From Actinomycetota bacterium (GTDB lineage Bacteria; Actinomycetota; Acidimicrobiia; Acidimicrobiales; JAHWKP01), in the NCBI GenBank assembly GCA_019347775.1, contig JAHWKP010000013.1:1-17504 (forward strand): a stretch of 17,504 nucleotides of DNA, read 5' to 3'. Every line of letters begins with the position of its first letter. The stretch's first letter is position 1. Shown here one piece after another: positions 8,268 through 15,392 of the stretch. Below the pieces are notes generated by a model. It was not told the origin of the DNA. It made no database searches and saw only the letters and a list, made by a program, of their open reading frames with translations. Made by a program: the position numbers and the translations under genes.

Positions 8268-8623
8268 TTCAGCACCCGCTTTCGCCACGCGTAGAGGAGC
8301 CCTAGGGCCAGGATCGCTATGAAAATCATCATCTCCACCAGGCCGAACATGCCCAGGGCCTCCAGGCGCACCGCCCAGGGAAAGATGAACACTGCTTCCA
8401 CGTCGAACATGACGAAGAGCAGGGCGTAGACGTAGTAGCGGATCTGGGTCTGGGCCCAGGCACCGCCCACCGGGTCCACGCCGGACTCGTAGTTGATGTA
8501 CTTCTGAGGCTGCGGCCGCTTCGGGCGCAGCAGTGAGCCCACCCCCAGCATTGCCGCCACGAGGGCCATGCCCGCCGCACCGAAGACGACCACGGTGAGG
8601 TAGCTGCGCAGGAACTCCGACAC
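8258..8623 (-). CDS. nuoA: NuoA, complex I membrane subunit
   Basis: NuoA is a three-helix membrane subunit (ND3 family) whose first loop reaches the quinone site. I chose the GTG at 8623 (VSEFLRSYLT), giving 121 residues; an upstream in-frame GTG at 8695 would add a poorly supported polar leader. The loop motif is NYESGVDPVGGAWAQ, with Ser where many homologues have Cys (YECG); both occur in the family. It is followed by RYYVYALLFVMFDVEAVFIF, the most conserved NuoA block. It is the first gene of the left nuo operon. AGGA lies about 8 bases before the GTG; the same bases could also serve as a -10 element. Confidence 0.93.
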   Translation of the reverse strand: MSEFLRSYLTVVVFGAAGMALVAAMLGVGSLLRPKRPQPQKYINYESGVDPVGGAWAQTQIRYYVYALLFVMFDVEAVFIFPWAVRLEALGMFGLVEMMIFIAILALGLLYAWRKRVLKWA

Positions 8624-8631
8624 GGGCGGCG

Positions 8632-8663
8632 ATCCTATCGGCGCGCCCCAGCCGGCTTCGCAA
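8632..8663 (-). promoter_or_regulatory. Possible promoter for the nuoA-M operon
   Basis: On the minus strand, TAGGAT (forward 8632-8637) fits the actinobacterial -10 pattern TANNNT and lies 8 bases before the nuoA GTG. TTGCGA (forward 8658-8663) resembles a -35 box, but the 20 bp spacer is longer than usual. If TAGGAT is the -10, the transcript would be nearly leaderless; otherwise AGGA in it acts as the ribosome-binding site. No other candidate stands out in the short gap. Confidence 0.3.
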
Positions 8664-8709
8664 CCGCCGACGACGCGTGCACGGGAGGCCCGCATCGTCG
8701 TTGCGGCAC

Positions 8710-8715
8710 TACTTT
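8710..8715 (+). promoter_or_regulatory. Possible -10 box for leaderless hmgA transcript
   Basis: TACTTT fits TANNNT and ends 6 bases before the hmgA ATG at 8722, so transcription would start at or next to the A of the ATG. No clear ribosome-binding site precedes this ATG, which agrees with a leaderless message, a common arrangement in Actinobacteria. No convincing -35 is seen. Confidence 0.3.
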
Positions 8716-8721
8716 GGGGTC

Positions 8722-9882
8722 ATGGCGCCTAGTTATCACCGGCTCGGAGACGTGCCCGCCAAGCGACATGTCGCCGTCCGCGACGAGAAGGGGGCTCTCC
8801 TTACCGAGGAGGTCGTCGGGGCCGAGGGCTTCAGCGGCCGCTATTCGATCCAATACCACCGCTGGGCCCCCACGCGGGTCCTGAAGGTGTCGGAAGCTGC
8901 GCCACCCGGGCCGCCGGATCTGTCGAGCGACCTGACGCTGCGGCACCACCTGCTGCGAACCGACAAGGGGCTCGAGCCGGGGGTCGACGAGCGCGACGGG
9001 CGGGTCCTGCTCTTCTTCAACTCCGACGTGAAGGTCTCGGTGTCGGCTTTCGGCGGCGACACGGGGGGTCTGGTCCGTAACGGAGGCGCCGACGAGCTCC
9101 ACTTCGTCCACGAAGGCGCCGGCCGCCTGGAGTCGACCTTCGGGATCCTCGAGTACCGGTCCGGCGACTACGTGCTCGTCCCCCGCGGGACGACCCACCG
9201 CTGGGTCCCGTCGAGCGCCGCCAACCGCCACCTGGTGGTCGAGTCGCCCCTCGGCGTTCGCCTGCCCAAGCGGTACACCTCGGACGAGGGCCAGTTGCTG
9301 GAGCACGCCCCTTACTGGGAGCGCGACTTCCGCCGGCCAACCGAGTTGTGCGACCTCAACGACGAAACACCCACCGACGTCCTGGTCGTGGTCGGTGACC
9401 GGTCGGCGGTATATACCCTCGACCACAACCCTCTCGATGTCGTCGGCTGGGACGGCCACCTGTATCCCTACGCGTTCTCCATCCACGACTTCGAGCCCAT
9501 CTCAGGACGCCAGCACCAGCCCCCACCGGTGCACCAGACTTTCGAGCTTGACGGGGCGGTCATCTGCTCGTTCGTCCCCCGCCGGCTCGACGACGGGCCC
9601 AACGTGATCACCGCCCCCTACAACCACGCGAACCTGGACTCCGACGAGATCCTCTACTACGTGTCGGGCGATTTCTTCAGCCGCAAGGGCATCACTGCCG
9701 GCACGCTGAGCTACCACCCCCGGGGCATCCCCCACGGCCCCGCCCCCGGCGTAGCCGAGGCCTCGATCGGCAAGGAGCGCACCGAAGAGGTCGCCGTCAT
9801 GCTCGACACGTTCGCCCCGCTGACCATGGCGGCCGGCGCCGACCGATTCGACGACCCCGCCTATCCCACCAGCTGGGTCTGA
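8722..9882 (+). CDS. hmgA: Homogentisate 1,2-dioxygenase (short bacterial type)
   Basis: This enzyme opens the ring of homogentisate to maleylacetoacetate in tyrosine and phenylalanine breakdown, using Fe(II). I chose the ATG at 8722 (MAPSYHRLGD), giving 386 residues, the size of short actinobacterial homologues rather than the ~440-residue type. The N-terminal cupin half is at about 100-200 (DELHFVHEGAG, VPRGTTHRW). The catalytic half shows PPPVHQTFE (267-275), YNHANLDSDEILYY with likely ligands H302 and E309, and GIPHGP with H338, matching the His-Glu-His iron site. Another cupin dioxygenase of this family is less likely. No other tyrosine-catabolism gene is nearby. The stop TGA at 9880 runs straight into the sigma-like frame, one base out of phase. 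Confidence 0.88.
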   Translation: MAPSYHRLGDVPAKRHVAVRDEKGALLTEEVVGAEGFSGRYSIQYHRWAPTRVLKVSEAAPPGPPDLSSDLTLRHHLLRTDKGLEPGVDERDGRVLLFFNSDVKVSVSAFGGDTGGLVRNGGADELHFVHEGAGRLESTFGILEYRSGDYVLVPRGTTHRWVPSSAANRHLVVESPLGVRLPKRYTSDEGQLLEHAPYWERDFRRPTELCDLNDETPTDVLVVVGDRSAVYTLDHNPLDVVGWDGHLYPYAFSIHDFEPISGRQHQPPPVHQTFELDGAVICSFVPRRLDDGPNVITAPYNHANLDSDEILYYVSGDFFSRKGITAGTLSYHPRGIPHGPAPGVAEASIGKERTEEVAVMLDTFAPLTMAAGADRFDDPAYPTSWV

Positions 9883-10405
9883 TCTTCCCGAGGGGCTCCA
9901 ACGGGGCGACCCGTCGGCGCTGGAGGCGGTTTACCGTGCCCTTCATCCCGGAGTCCTGGCCTATCTGAGGGCGCATGGCGCCGACGAGCCTGAAGATCTG
10001 GCCTCAGACACCTTCGTGGCCCTCGCCCGCTCGCTGCCTGACTTCGAGGGGGACTGGTCGGCGCTGCGAGCGCTGACGTTCACCATCGCCAGACACCGGG
10101 TCATCGACGAAGGGCGCAAGCGAGTCCGGCGCCGGACCGAACCGGTCGACATGCAAGCGATTCTGGAATCCGCAGGCGCGGCCGACGTGGAGAGCCAAGC
10201 GCTGTCGCGGCTCGGCGTCGAAGCGGCCCGGGCTCTTATCGCCTCTCTCCCCGCGACGCAGGCCGAAGTACTGCTGCTGCGGGTGCTGGGCGATCTCTCG
10301 GTGGAGGAGACAGCCCTCATTATCGGCAAGCGACCGGGAGCGGTCCGGGCCATCCAACACCGGGCCCTGAGGCGCCTGGCGGCGCAATTGGGCGAGGACG
10401 CGTAA
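9881..10405 (+). CDS. Sigma-70 family (ECF-like) factor, start codon not found
   Basis: The frame encodes a small two-domain sigma factor that would direct RNA polymerase to a dedicated set of promoters. Sigma region 2 runs from about 9908 (GDPSALEAVYRALHP, then EDLASDTFVALARSLPDF and TFTIARHRVIDEGRKR). Region 4, with its helix-turn-helix, is at about 10220-10390 (LPATQAEVLLLRVLGDLS, then EETALIIGKRPGAVRA). Coding similarity clearly begins by 9881-9908, yet the frame (open from 9824 after a TGA at 9821) holds no ATG, GTG or TTG before GTG 10016, which would remove most of region 2. Explanations are a non-standard start such as CTG 9920, +1 slippage at the hmgA stop (GTC TGA followed by GAT), or a base error. 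The 5' coordinate given is the first codon after the hmgA stop. The anti-sigma-like gene follows 4 bp after the TAA. Confidence 0.75.
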   Translation, partial: DLPEGLQRGDPSALEAVYRALHPGVLAYLRAHGADEPEDLASDTFVALARSLPDFEGDWSALRALTFTIARHRVIDEGRKRVRRRTEPVDMQAILESAGAADVESQALSRLGVEAARALIASLPATQAEVLLLRVLGDLSVEETALIIGKRPGAVRAIQHRALRRLAAQLGEDA

Positions 10406-10409
10406 CGCA

Positions 10410-11516
10410 ATGGGGTCTCGGAGCGCTGATGGGTCAGTGAGACGCAAGCGGATCGACCAGGCAACCTCCGGACGGATGCTGCGTGGGGACCTACCGGCCG
10501 ACGATGCTCCGCGTGGATTCACGCGTGTTGCGGCGATCTTGGGGCTGGTGCGCGGCTCACGCCCGACCTCGGACGAGTCGGAGATCTCAGCCGCGGTCCA
10601 CGCGATGCAGGCAGCGATGGCCGGCACGGCCGGCTCTGCCCCGAACGGAGAGAGGTCTTCGATGAAGCGGAACTTGGTCATTCGATCGGCGCTGGTGTCG
10701 GTCGCGGCTCTATCACTCACCGGCGGCTTGGCCGCCGCAGAAACGCTTCCGGCGCCGGTCCAGGACACGGTCGCCCGGGCCGGACGGGCGATCGGCCTGC
10801 CGGTGCCCCACAGCGCCAGGTTCCGAGCTGAGCAGTTCGAGCGCCGGCAGCAGCGCCTGGCGGCCAAGTGCGAAGACGCTGAGGCGCGTGGCGACGCCGA
10901 GAAGGCCGAGCGTTGTAGGGAGAAGCAGGCCGAGCGCGACGAGCGCCGCCAGGCGATGGAGCAGTGTCGTGAGGCCCGCCAGCAGGGCGACGAGGCCAAG
11001 ACCGAGGAGTGCCGCCGCCAGCGCGAACAGGCCCAAGCCGAGCGGCAGCAACGCCACGACGACAAGTGCGCCAAGGCCGAAGAGGAAGGCAATGAGCAGG
11101 CGGCCGAGCGCTGCCGCCGCGCCGAGGAAGAGCGTCGGCGTCACGAGGAAGAACGCCAACCCAACGAGAATCGTCGGCGCCAGGCCGAAGAATGCAGGCG
11201 AGCGGCCGAAGAGGGCGACGAGTCCAAGCGGGAGGAGTGCGAGCAGCTGCGCCGGCAGTGGGAGGACGAGCAGTGGGCCAGGCGCTGCGCCGAGGCGGAA
11301 CGCCAGCACGGCGCTGAAGGACGGGAGCGCTGCGAGCAGGCCCGGGAGGAGCACCGGCGCCAACAGGAACAGCAGCGACAGGACGCGGAGCGCCGGCGGA
11401 TGGCCGAGGAGTGCAGGCGAGCGGCTGAAGAAGGCGACGAGTCCAAGCGTCAGCAGTGCGAGGACTGGTACCGCCAGCACCAGCAGCAGGAACGTCCCGT
11501 CCGGCCCCGGCCCTAG
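10410..11516 (+). CDS. Anti-sigma-like membrane protein with six Cys-x14-Cys hairpin repeats
   Basis: I do not recognise the whole protein. The 368-residue product has three parts. Residues 1-84 are a cytoplasmic-type segment (MLRGDLPADDAPRGF) like the N-termini of actinobacterial proteins encoded after ECF sigma genes. Residues 88-110 are one hydrophobic stretch ending in LAAA-E, followed by LPAPVQDTVARAGRAIGLPVP, also typical of those proteins. From about 135 to the end lies a very charged Glu/Arg/Gln helical region. It holds all twelve cysteines in six pairs exactly 15 apart: 154/169, 186/201, 220/235, 262/277, 293/308 and 335/350. Each pair brackets a glycine, usually GD or GN, seven residues after the first Cys (eight in the fifth). 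This suggests helix-turn-helix hairpins stapled by disulfides outside the membrane. The stop overlaps the converging lipoprotein stop. A partner and regulator of the upstream sigma is inferred, not shown. Confidence 0.82.
   Translation: MGSRSADGSVRRKRIDQATSGRMLRGDLPADDAPRGFTRVAAILGLVRGSRPTSDESEISAAVHAMQAAMAGTAGSAPNGERSSMKRNLVIRSALVSVAALSLTGGLAAAETLPAPVQDTVARAGRAIGLPVPHSARFRAEQFERRQQRLAAKCEDAEARGDAEKAERCREKQAERDERRQAMEQCREARQQGDEAKTEECRRQREQAQAERQQRHDDKCAKAEEEGNEQAAERCRRAEEERRRHEEERQPNENRRRQAEECRRAAEEGDESKREECEQLRRQWEDEQWARRCAEAERQHGAEGRERCEQAREEHRRQQEQQRQDAERRRMAEECRRAAEEGDESKRQQCEDWYRQHQQQERPVRPRP
10647..10664 (+). promoter_or_regulatory. Strong internal ribosome-binding site and alternative start ATG
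   Basis: GGAGAGAGG at 10647-10655 lies 6 bases before an in-frame ATG at 10662. The protein from this ATG (MKRNLVIRS...) begins like a Sec signal peptide: a basic start, a hydrophobic core and an AAA-E cleavage-like site near residues 24-27. The outer ATG at 10410 has no comparable ribosome-binding site. Either this is the true start of a secreted protein, or two forms are made: anchored with the sigma-facing segment, and secreted without it. Confidence 0.45.
10869..11459 (+). repeat. Six tandem Cys-x14-Cys hairpin repeats in coding sequence
   Basis: The repeats cover residues 154-350 of the charged protein. Linkers between pairs are 16, 18, 26, 15 and 26 residues. The last four form two copies of a 73-residue double unit (220-277 and 293-350), both with a 26-residue middle linker. 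At the DNA level, 11193-11230 and 11412-11449 match at 36 of 38 bases, offset 219 bp, which shows a recent internal duplication. Confidence 0.85.
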
Positions 11517-12385
11517 GCGGCCACTGTCGTGGTCGCCGCTTGGGCGCCTTCGGGTGGCTCCGGCGGCTCGATGGGTTCGTTGATGTCGGTGAGGGTTAGT
11601 TCCATCTCGATGCGCGAGCCTGACAACTCGCCGATCGCATCCCGGAGCTCGGTGCCCTCGGTCGTCAGATCCATGGACAGGATCACCCTCCGAAGGAAGT
11701 CATCCGCGGAGTTCGCTAGCACCTGGACCTCGGCTGACTGAACCGCATCCCGAACTCGCTGCGTGTTGCCTCCGGTCAGATCGCGCGGAACAACGGCGCG
11801 CATATTTGCGGCCAGCGTCAACACGTCGTTCATCACCGCGATGATGTCGACCTCGCCGGTGTAAGCCGTCGTCGACGTTCCGTCGATGGGTTCGCCCGGC
11901 TGAGGCTGGACATCGCCGCTGAACCATTCCGACAGGTGGAGTCCGCGTAGACCCGCTGGGTCTTCACCGCCTCTCAGGCCGTCGAGGCTGTCGCCCTCGA
12001 CCGGTCTCGGCCCCCTCGGCGTGACCACCCACGCGCCCTCTCCATCTGCGACGAAGCGAGACTCCTCGACGCCGTCTCCCTCCCTATCGATGTAGGTGAG
12101 ATCCGTGACGGGCAACCGTTCGTCGTCCTCCGCGGCCGCGAATCGTCCGGTCATCTCCCATGAAGCGGGCGGACCATCGGCGCTGGTCGCGCGGACGGCG
12201 ACCGCAATCTGACCGCTACGGATGTCCTCCAGATTCTCTTCGACCGCGGCCAGCGTTCCGCTCGGTTGTTCGGGTTCGGGATCCGGTGCAGCGCCTTCGT
12301 CCCCCCCGCAGCCGGCGGCCAGCACTAGTAGCCCAGCGAGGACCACGATCAGGGCGCGCCGTGGCCGAGTCAGGTGAGCCCTCAT
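11513..12385 (-). CDS. Lipoprotein, LppX/LprG-like, coupled to nuoN
   Basis: This is an exported lipoprotein of unknown role. I chose the ATG at 12385 (MRAHLTRPRR), giving 290 residues. It has a basic N-terminus, a hydrophobic core (residues 11-24) and a lipobox ending in LAAGC with Cys26, so the mature protein would be lipid-anchored outside the membrane. An acidic linker (GDEGAAPDPEPEQ) follows, then a mixed alpha/beta domain with GTLAAVEENLEDIRSGQIAV, loosely like the actinobacterial LppX/LprAFG fold; that assignment is weak. The C-terminus is rich in Pro and Thr. The ATG overlaps the nuoN stop as ATGA, so it is translated with the nuo genes. Its stop shares the palindrome CTAG at 11513-11516 with the converging gene. 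Confidence 0.8.
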   Translation of the reverse strand: MRAHLTRPRRALIVVLAGLLVLAAGCGGDEGAAPDPEPEQPSGTLAAVEENLEDIRSGQIAVAVRATSADGPPASWEMTGRFAAAEDDERLPVTDLTYIDREGDGVEESRFVADGEGAWVVTPRGPRPVEGDSLDGLRGGEDPAGLRGLHLSEWFSGDVQPQPGEPIDGTSTTAYTGEVDIIAVMNDVLTLAANMRAVVPRDLTGGNTQRVRDAVQSAEVQVLANSADDFLRRVILSMDLTTEGTELRDAIGELSGSRIEMELTLTDINEPIEPPEPPEGAQAATTTVAA

Positions 12386-13902
12386 ACGAACAACGTGGCT
12401 TGACGGGCCCAGTCGAGCAGCGGACCCGGAAGAATGCCGGCTGCCATCGTGATCACCAGGCACAGGCCGAGTGCAACCCCGGCAAGCAGGGGAATCGGAA
12501 TGCGGCCCGGCGCACCTGGCTCGGCCACGGGATCGGGGTCGTGTTCACCCGGCCCGGCATACATGGACAGAACCAGCCGCAGGTAAACGAATGCGGCCAC
12601 GGCCGCGCTCAACATGGCGAGCACGGCCAGCGCATAGAACCCGGCTTCTACCGCAGCTCCGATCACGTAGAACTTGGCGAGGAACCCCGAAGTGAACGGG
12701 ACTCCCGCCTGCGCGAGCAGAAAGATGGTGAACGCCAGCGCCAGCCCGGCGCGCCGCCCTGACAGACCGCGGAAGTCAACGATCGTCGGACCTGGTGCGG
12801 CCTCGGGATCAGTGGACGACGAGACCCGCTCGACCAAAGTGACGACGCCGAAGCTGCCCAGCACCATGAACGCGTATACGAACAGGTAGAACAGCGCGGA
12901 CGACAGACCCTGCGGGCTGGCCGACTGCAGCCCGATGAGCACGTATCCAGCGTGTGCAATCGACGAGTAGGCCAGGATCCTCTTGACATCCTCCTGCACG
13001 ACGGCGGCAACCGAGCCGACGACCATGGTCAACACCGCGAGCCCGAGAACCACCGGCTGCCAGTCGAGACGCAAGGTCGAGAAGGCGACGTAGAACACCC
13101 GCAGCAGCCCGGCGAAGCCGGCCGCCTTGGCCACGGCGGCCATGAATCCCGTGACCGGGGTGGGAGCTCCTTGGTACACATCGGGCGTCCAGGTGTGGAA
13201 CGGAACGGCGGCGACTTTGAAGGCGAGCCCTGCCAGCAGCAGCGCGACGCCGGCGAGGAGCACGCCCCGCGACGTCGGGACGTTGCCTGCGATCCACCCG
13301 ACGATCTCGTGCAACTGGGTGGAGCCCGTGGCCCCGTACACCAGGGCAATTCCGTAGAGGAAGATCGCCGACGAGAACGACCCCAGCACGAAGTACTTCA
13401 TCGCCGCCTCGCGCGAGGCGGCCCGGCCCACCTGGAAGCCAGCCATCACGTAGAGGGCGATCGAGAGAATTTCGAGGCCGAGGAACAGCACGATCAGATC
13501 GTTGGCCTGGGCCATGACGAGTGCGCCCGACGCGCAAAGCAAGGCCAAAGCCGAGAACTCCGGGCCTTCCAGCCCTTCGCGGCGTAGCCACGGCTCGGCC
13601 AGCAGCGCGGCGACGGCCAGAGAGGCGGCAACGAGGCAGGTCAGGAAGATCGAGAACCCGTCGACCACCACCGCGCCAGAAAAGAAGCGCTGCGGACCCT
13701 CGTCGGCCAAGCGGGCCCAGGATCCGACAGCGACAAACAGGCAGCCGGCCGCGGCAGCCACCGTGACCAGGGCGTTCCACGACGCTGGCATCGGCCGTCT
13801 GACGAGCGATCCGACGAGCAGGATCAGGAAGGCCGCTCCGGCCAGAATCAACACCGGAGCGATCGGCCAATAGACGATTTCCGGAATTGCGAGCGGAGTC
13901 AC
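12382..13902 (-). CDS. nuoN: NuoN, complex I proton-pumping subunit
   Basis: NuoN is the antiporter-like subunit nearest NuoK in the pumping arm. The product is 506 residues from GTG 13902, which overlaps the nuoM stop as GTGA. Key residues are in place: the channel glutamate E144 in LEILSIALYVMAGF, lysine K229 in GLAFKVAAVPFHTWTPDVY, and lysine K259 in GFMAAVAKAAGFAGLLR. VQEDVKRILAYSSIAHAGY is also present. Around fourteen hydrophobic segments fit the family. It is the third gene of the right nuoL-M-N block and is followed without a gap by the lipoprotein gene. It is the only nuoN in the window; the left operon may have its own beyond position 1. Confidence 0.96.
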   Translation of the reverse strand: MTPLAIPEIVYWPIAPVLILAGAAFLILLVGSLVRRPMPASWNALVTVAAAAGCLFVAVGSWARLADEGPQRFFSGAVVVDGFSIFLTCLVAASLAVAALLAEPWLRREGLEGPEFSALALLCASGALVMAQANDLIVLFLGLEILSIALYVMAGFQVGRAASREAAMKYFVLGSFSSAIFLYGIALVYGATGSTQLHEIVGWIAGNVPTSRGVLLAGVALLLAGLAFKVAAVPFHTWTPDVYQGAPTPVTGFMAAVAKAAGFAGLLRVFYVAFSTLRLDWQPVVLGLAVLTMVVGSVAAVVQEDVKRILAYSSIAHAGYVLIGLQSASPQGLSSALFYLFVYAFMVLGSFGVVTLVERVSSSTDPEAAPGPTIVDFRGLSGRRAGLALAFTIFLLAQAGVPFTSGFLAKFYVIGAAVEAGFYALAVLAMLSAAVAAFVYLRLVLSMYAGPGEHDPDPVAEPGAPGRIPIPLLAGVALGLCLVITMAAGILPGPLLDWARQATLFV

Positions 13903-15392
13903 CGGCGCTCCTCGACATGTTCGACCAGGCGCTCCACCGAGGGTTCGATGCGGTCAAGAGCCACCTTGGGGTACACGCCGAGCAGAACGATCAGTACGAC
14001 CAGCGGCGCCAGCACGGCGGCCTCGCGCCAGTCGAGGTCACGCACGCTCGCATTCTCCGCCGATGGCTCCCCATGGAAGACCCGCTGGTAGGCCCACAGC
14101 AGATAGACCGCGGCGAGCACAACTCCGGCGGTGGCGACGACCGCCCACCACCGGTGGGTCATGAACGTGCCGACGAGGATCAGAAATTCGCCGACGAACC
14201 CATTGAGGCCCGGGACCCCGATGGAGGACAGCATCACCACGGTAAAGATCGCGGCCAGAACAGGCGCGGCCCGCTGCAGCCCACCGAGCTCACCGATGGC
14301 ACGCGTGTGGCGACGGCTGTCGATCATGCCGACCAACAAGAAGAGCGCTCCAGTCGACAGTCCGTGGTTGACCATCTGAAGCACGCTTCCCGACAAAGCC
14401 CGCCCCTCGACCGCGAACGTACCCATCACGATGAAGCCGAGGTGGGCCACCGACGAATAGGCGACCAGCCGCTTGAGGTCCGACTGCATGGCCGCCACCA
14501 CCGCGCCATAGGTCACACCGACGACCGCCAGGCTCAACAACACCGGCGCCAGATCAGCGGCCGGCTCGGGAAACAGATAGAGCCCGAACCGCACCAGCCC
14601 GTACGTGCCCAGCTTCAACAGGACTCCGGCGAGGATCACCGATCCGCCCGTGGACGCCTGGGTGTGGGCGTCAGGAAGCCAGGTATGCACCGGGAAGATC
14701 GGAGTCTTGACCGCGAAGGCGATGGCGAAGGCCGCAAACAGCCAGTACGCGCCGGGCCCGCCGGGTACGGGACCCTCCGCCAGCGCCACCAGGTCGAAGG
14801 TGAGGATGCCCGTTTCGACGCGGTGCAAGAAGCCGAGGGCAAGCACGCCGACGAGAAGGAATGCCGACCCCGCCAGGGTGAATAGGAAGAACTTCATGGC
14901 CGCCCGCTCGCGGTCTTCGTGGCCCCAGCCCGCGATCAGGAAGTACATCGGTACGAGCACCACTTCGAAGAACACGAAGAACAGGAATACGTCCAAGGCC
15001 AGGAACGAGCCGAGGCAGCCGGCCTCGAGGATGAGCATCCAGGCGATGTAGCTCTTGTTGTTCCGGACGACCTTTGGCCCGAGGAGCGCTATCGGGAACA
15101 GCAGCGCCGTCAAGACGACGAGGAGCAACGAGATGCCGTCTACGCCCAGCTTCCAGGAGATCCCGAGAGCTTCGATCCACACATGCTCGGACACGAACTG
15201 GAATCCGGGGTCTGCTATTTCGAATCCGGATGCGAGCACCCCGGCCACTGCAGCCACGACGACGGTCGTGGACACGCCTACGACCTTCGCGAGGTCGGCC
15301 CGCCGAGAGGAGGTCAGGGCAACCGCGATGGCGCCGATAATGGGGACGGCGATCAGCGCGCTCAGCAGCGGGAAACTCGCGGCGGGATGCAT
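13899..15392 (-). CDS. nuoM: NuoM, complex I proton-pumping subunit (second copy)
   Basis: This is the second NuoM, 497 residues from ATG 15392. I preferred this ATG because it shares a base with the nuoL stop (TGATG) and gives the normal hydrophobic start MHPAASFPLL; a TTG nine codons upstream is weaker. Motifs are FFVFFEVVLVPMYFLIAGWG with E143, FAVKTPIFPVHTWLPDAHTQ with K229, LLKLGTYGLVRFG with K260, and MQSDLKRLVAYSSVAHLGFI. It differs throughout from the left NuoM (for example HTQASTGGS against HTEAPTVGS), so the two are diverged paralogues rather than a recent duplication. The gene lies between nuoL and nuoN in the usual L-M-N order. Confidence 0.96.
   Translation of the reverse strand: MHPAASFPLLSALIAVPIIGAIAVALTSSRRADLAKVVGVSTTVVVAAVAGVLASGFEIADPGFQFVSEHVWIEALGISWKLGVDGISLLLVVLTALLFPIALLGPKVVRNNKSYIAWMLILEAGCLGSFLALDVFLFFVFFEVVLVPMYFLIAGWGHEDRERAAMKFFLFTLAGSAFLLVGVLALGFLHRVETGILTFDLVALAEGPVPGGPGAYWLFAAFAIAFAVKTPIFPVHTWLPDAHTQASTGGSVILAGVLLKLGTYGLVRFGLYLFPEPAADLAPVLLSLAVVGVTYGAVVAAMQSDLKRLVAYSSVAHLGFIVMGTFAVEGRALSGSVLQMVNHGLSTGALFLLVGMIDSRRHTRAIGELGGLQRAAPVLAAIFTVVMLSSIGVPGLNGFVGEFLILVGTFMTHRWWAVVATAGVVLAAVYLLWAYQRVFHGEPSAENASVRDLDWREAAVLAPLVVLIVLLGVYPKVALDRIEPSVERLVEHVEERR

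Noticed and set aside
8268..8663. N-terminal extension of NuoB by about 130 residues
   Set aside because: The frame is open but overlaps nuoA almost completely, is arginine- and glycine-rich and has no similarity to NuoB, which normally starts near VGLIDKGK.
11193..11449. A mobile element or CRISPR suggested by near-identical short repeats
   Set aside because: There are only two copies, in frame, coding for the same hairpin; no spacers, inverted ends or transposase are present.
10713..11480. Minus-strand frame coding for a leucine-rich, seemingly many-helix membrane protein
   Set aside because: It is the reverse complement of Glu/Arg/Gln/Ala-rich repeat codons, which read as Leu, Ala and Phe codons on the other strand. 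The plus-strand frame has the ordered cysteine pairs and the sigma-linked context.
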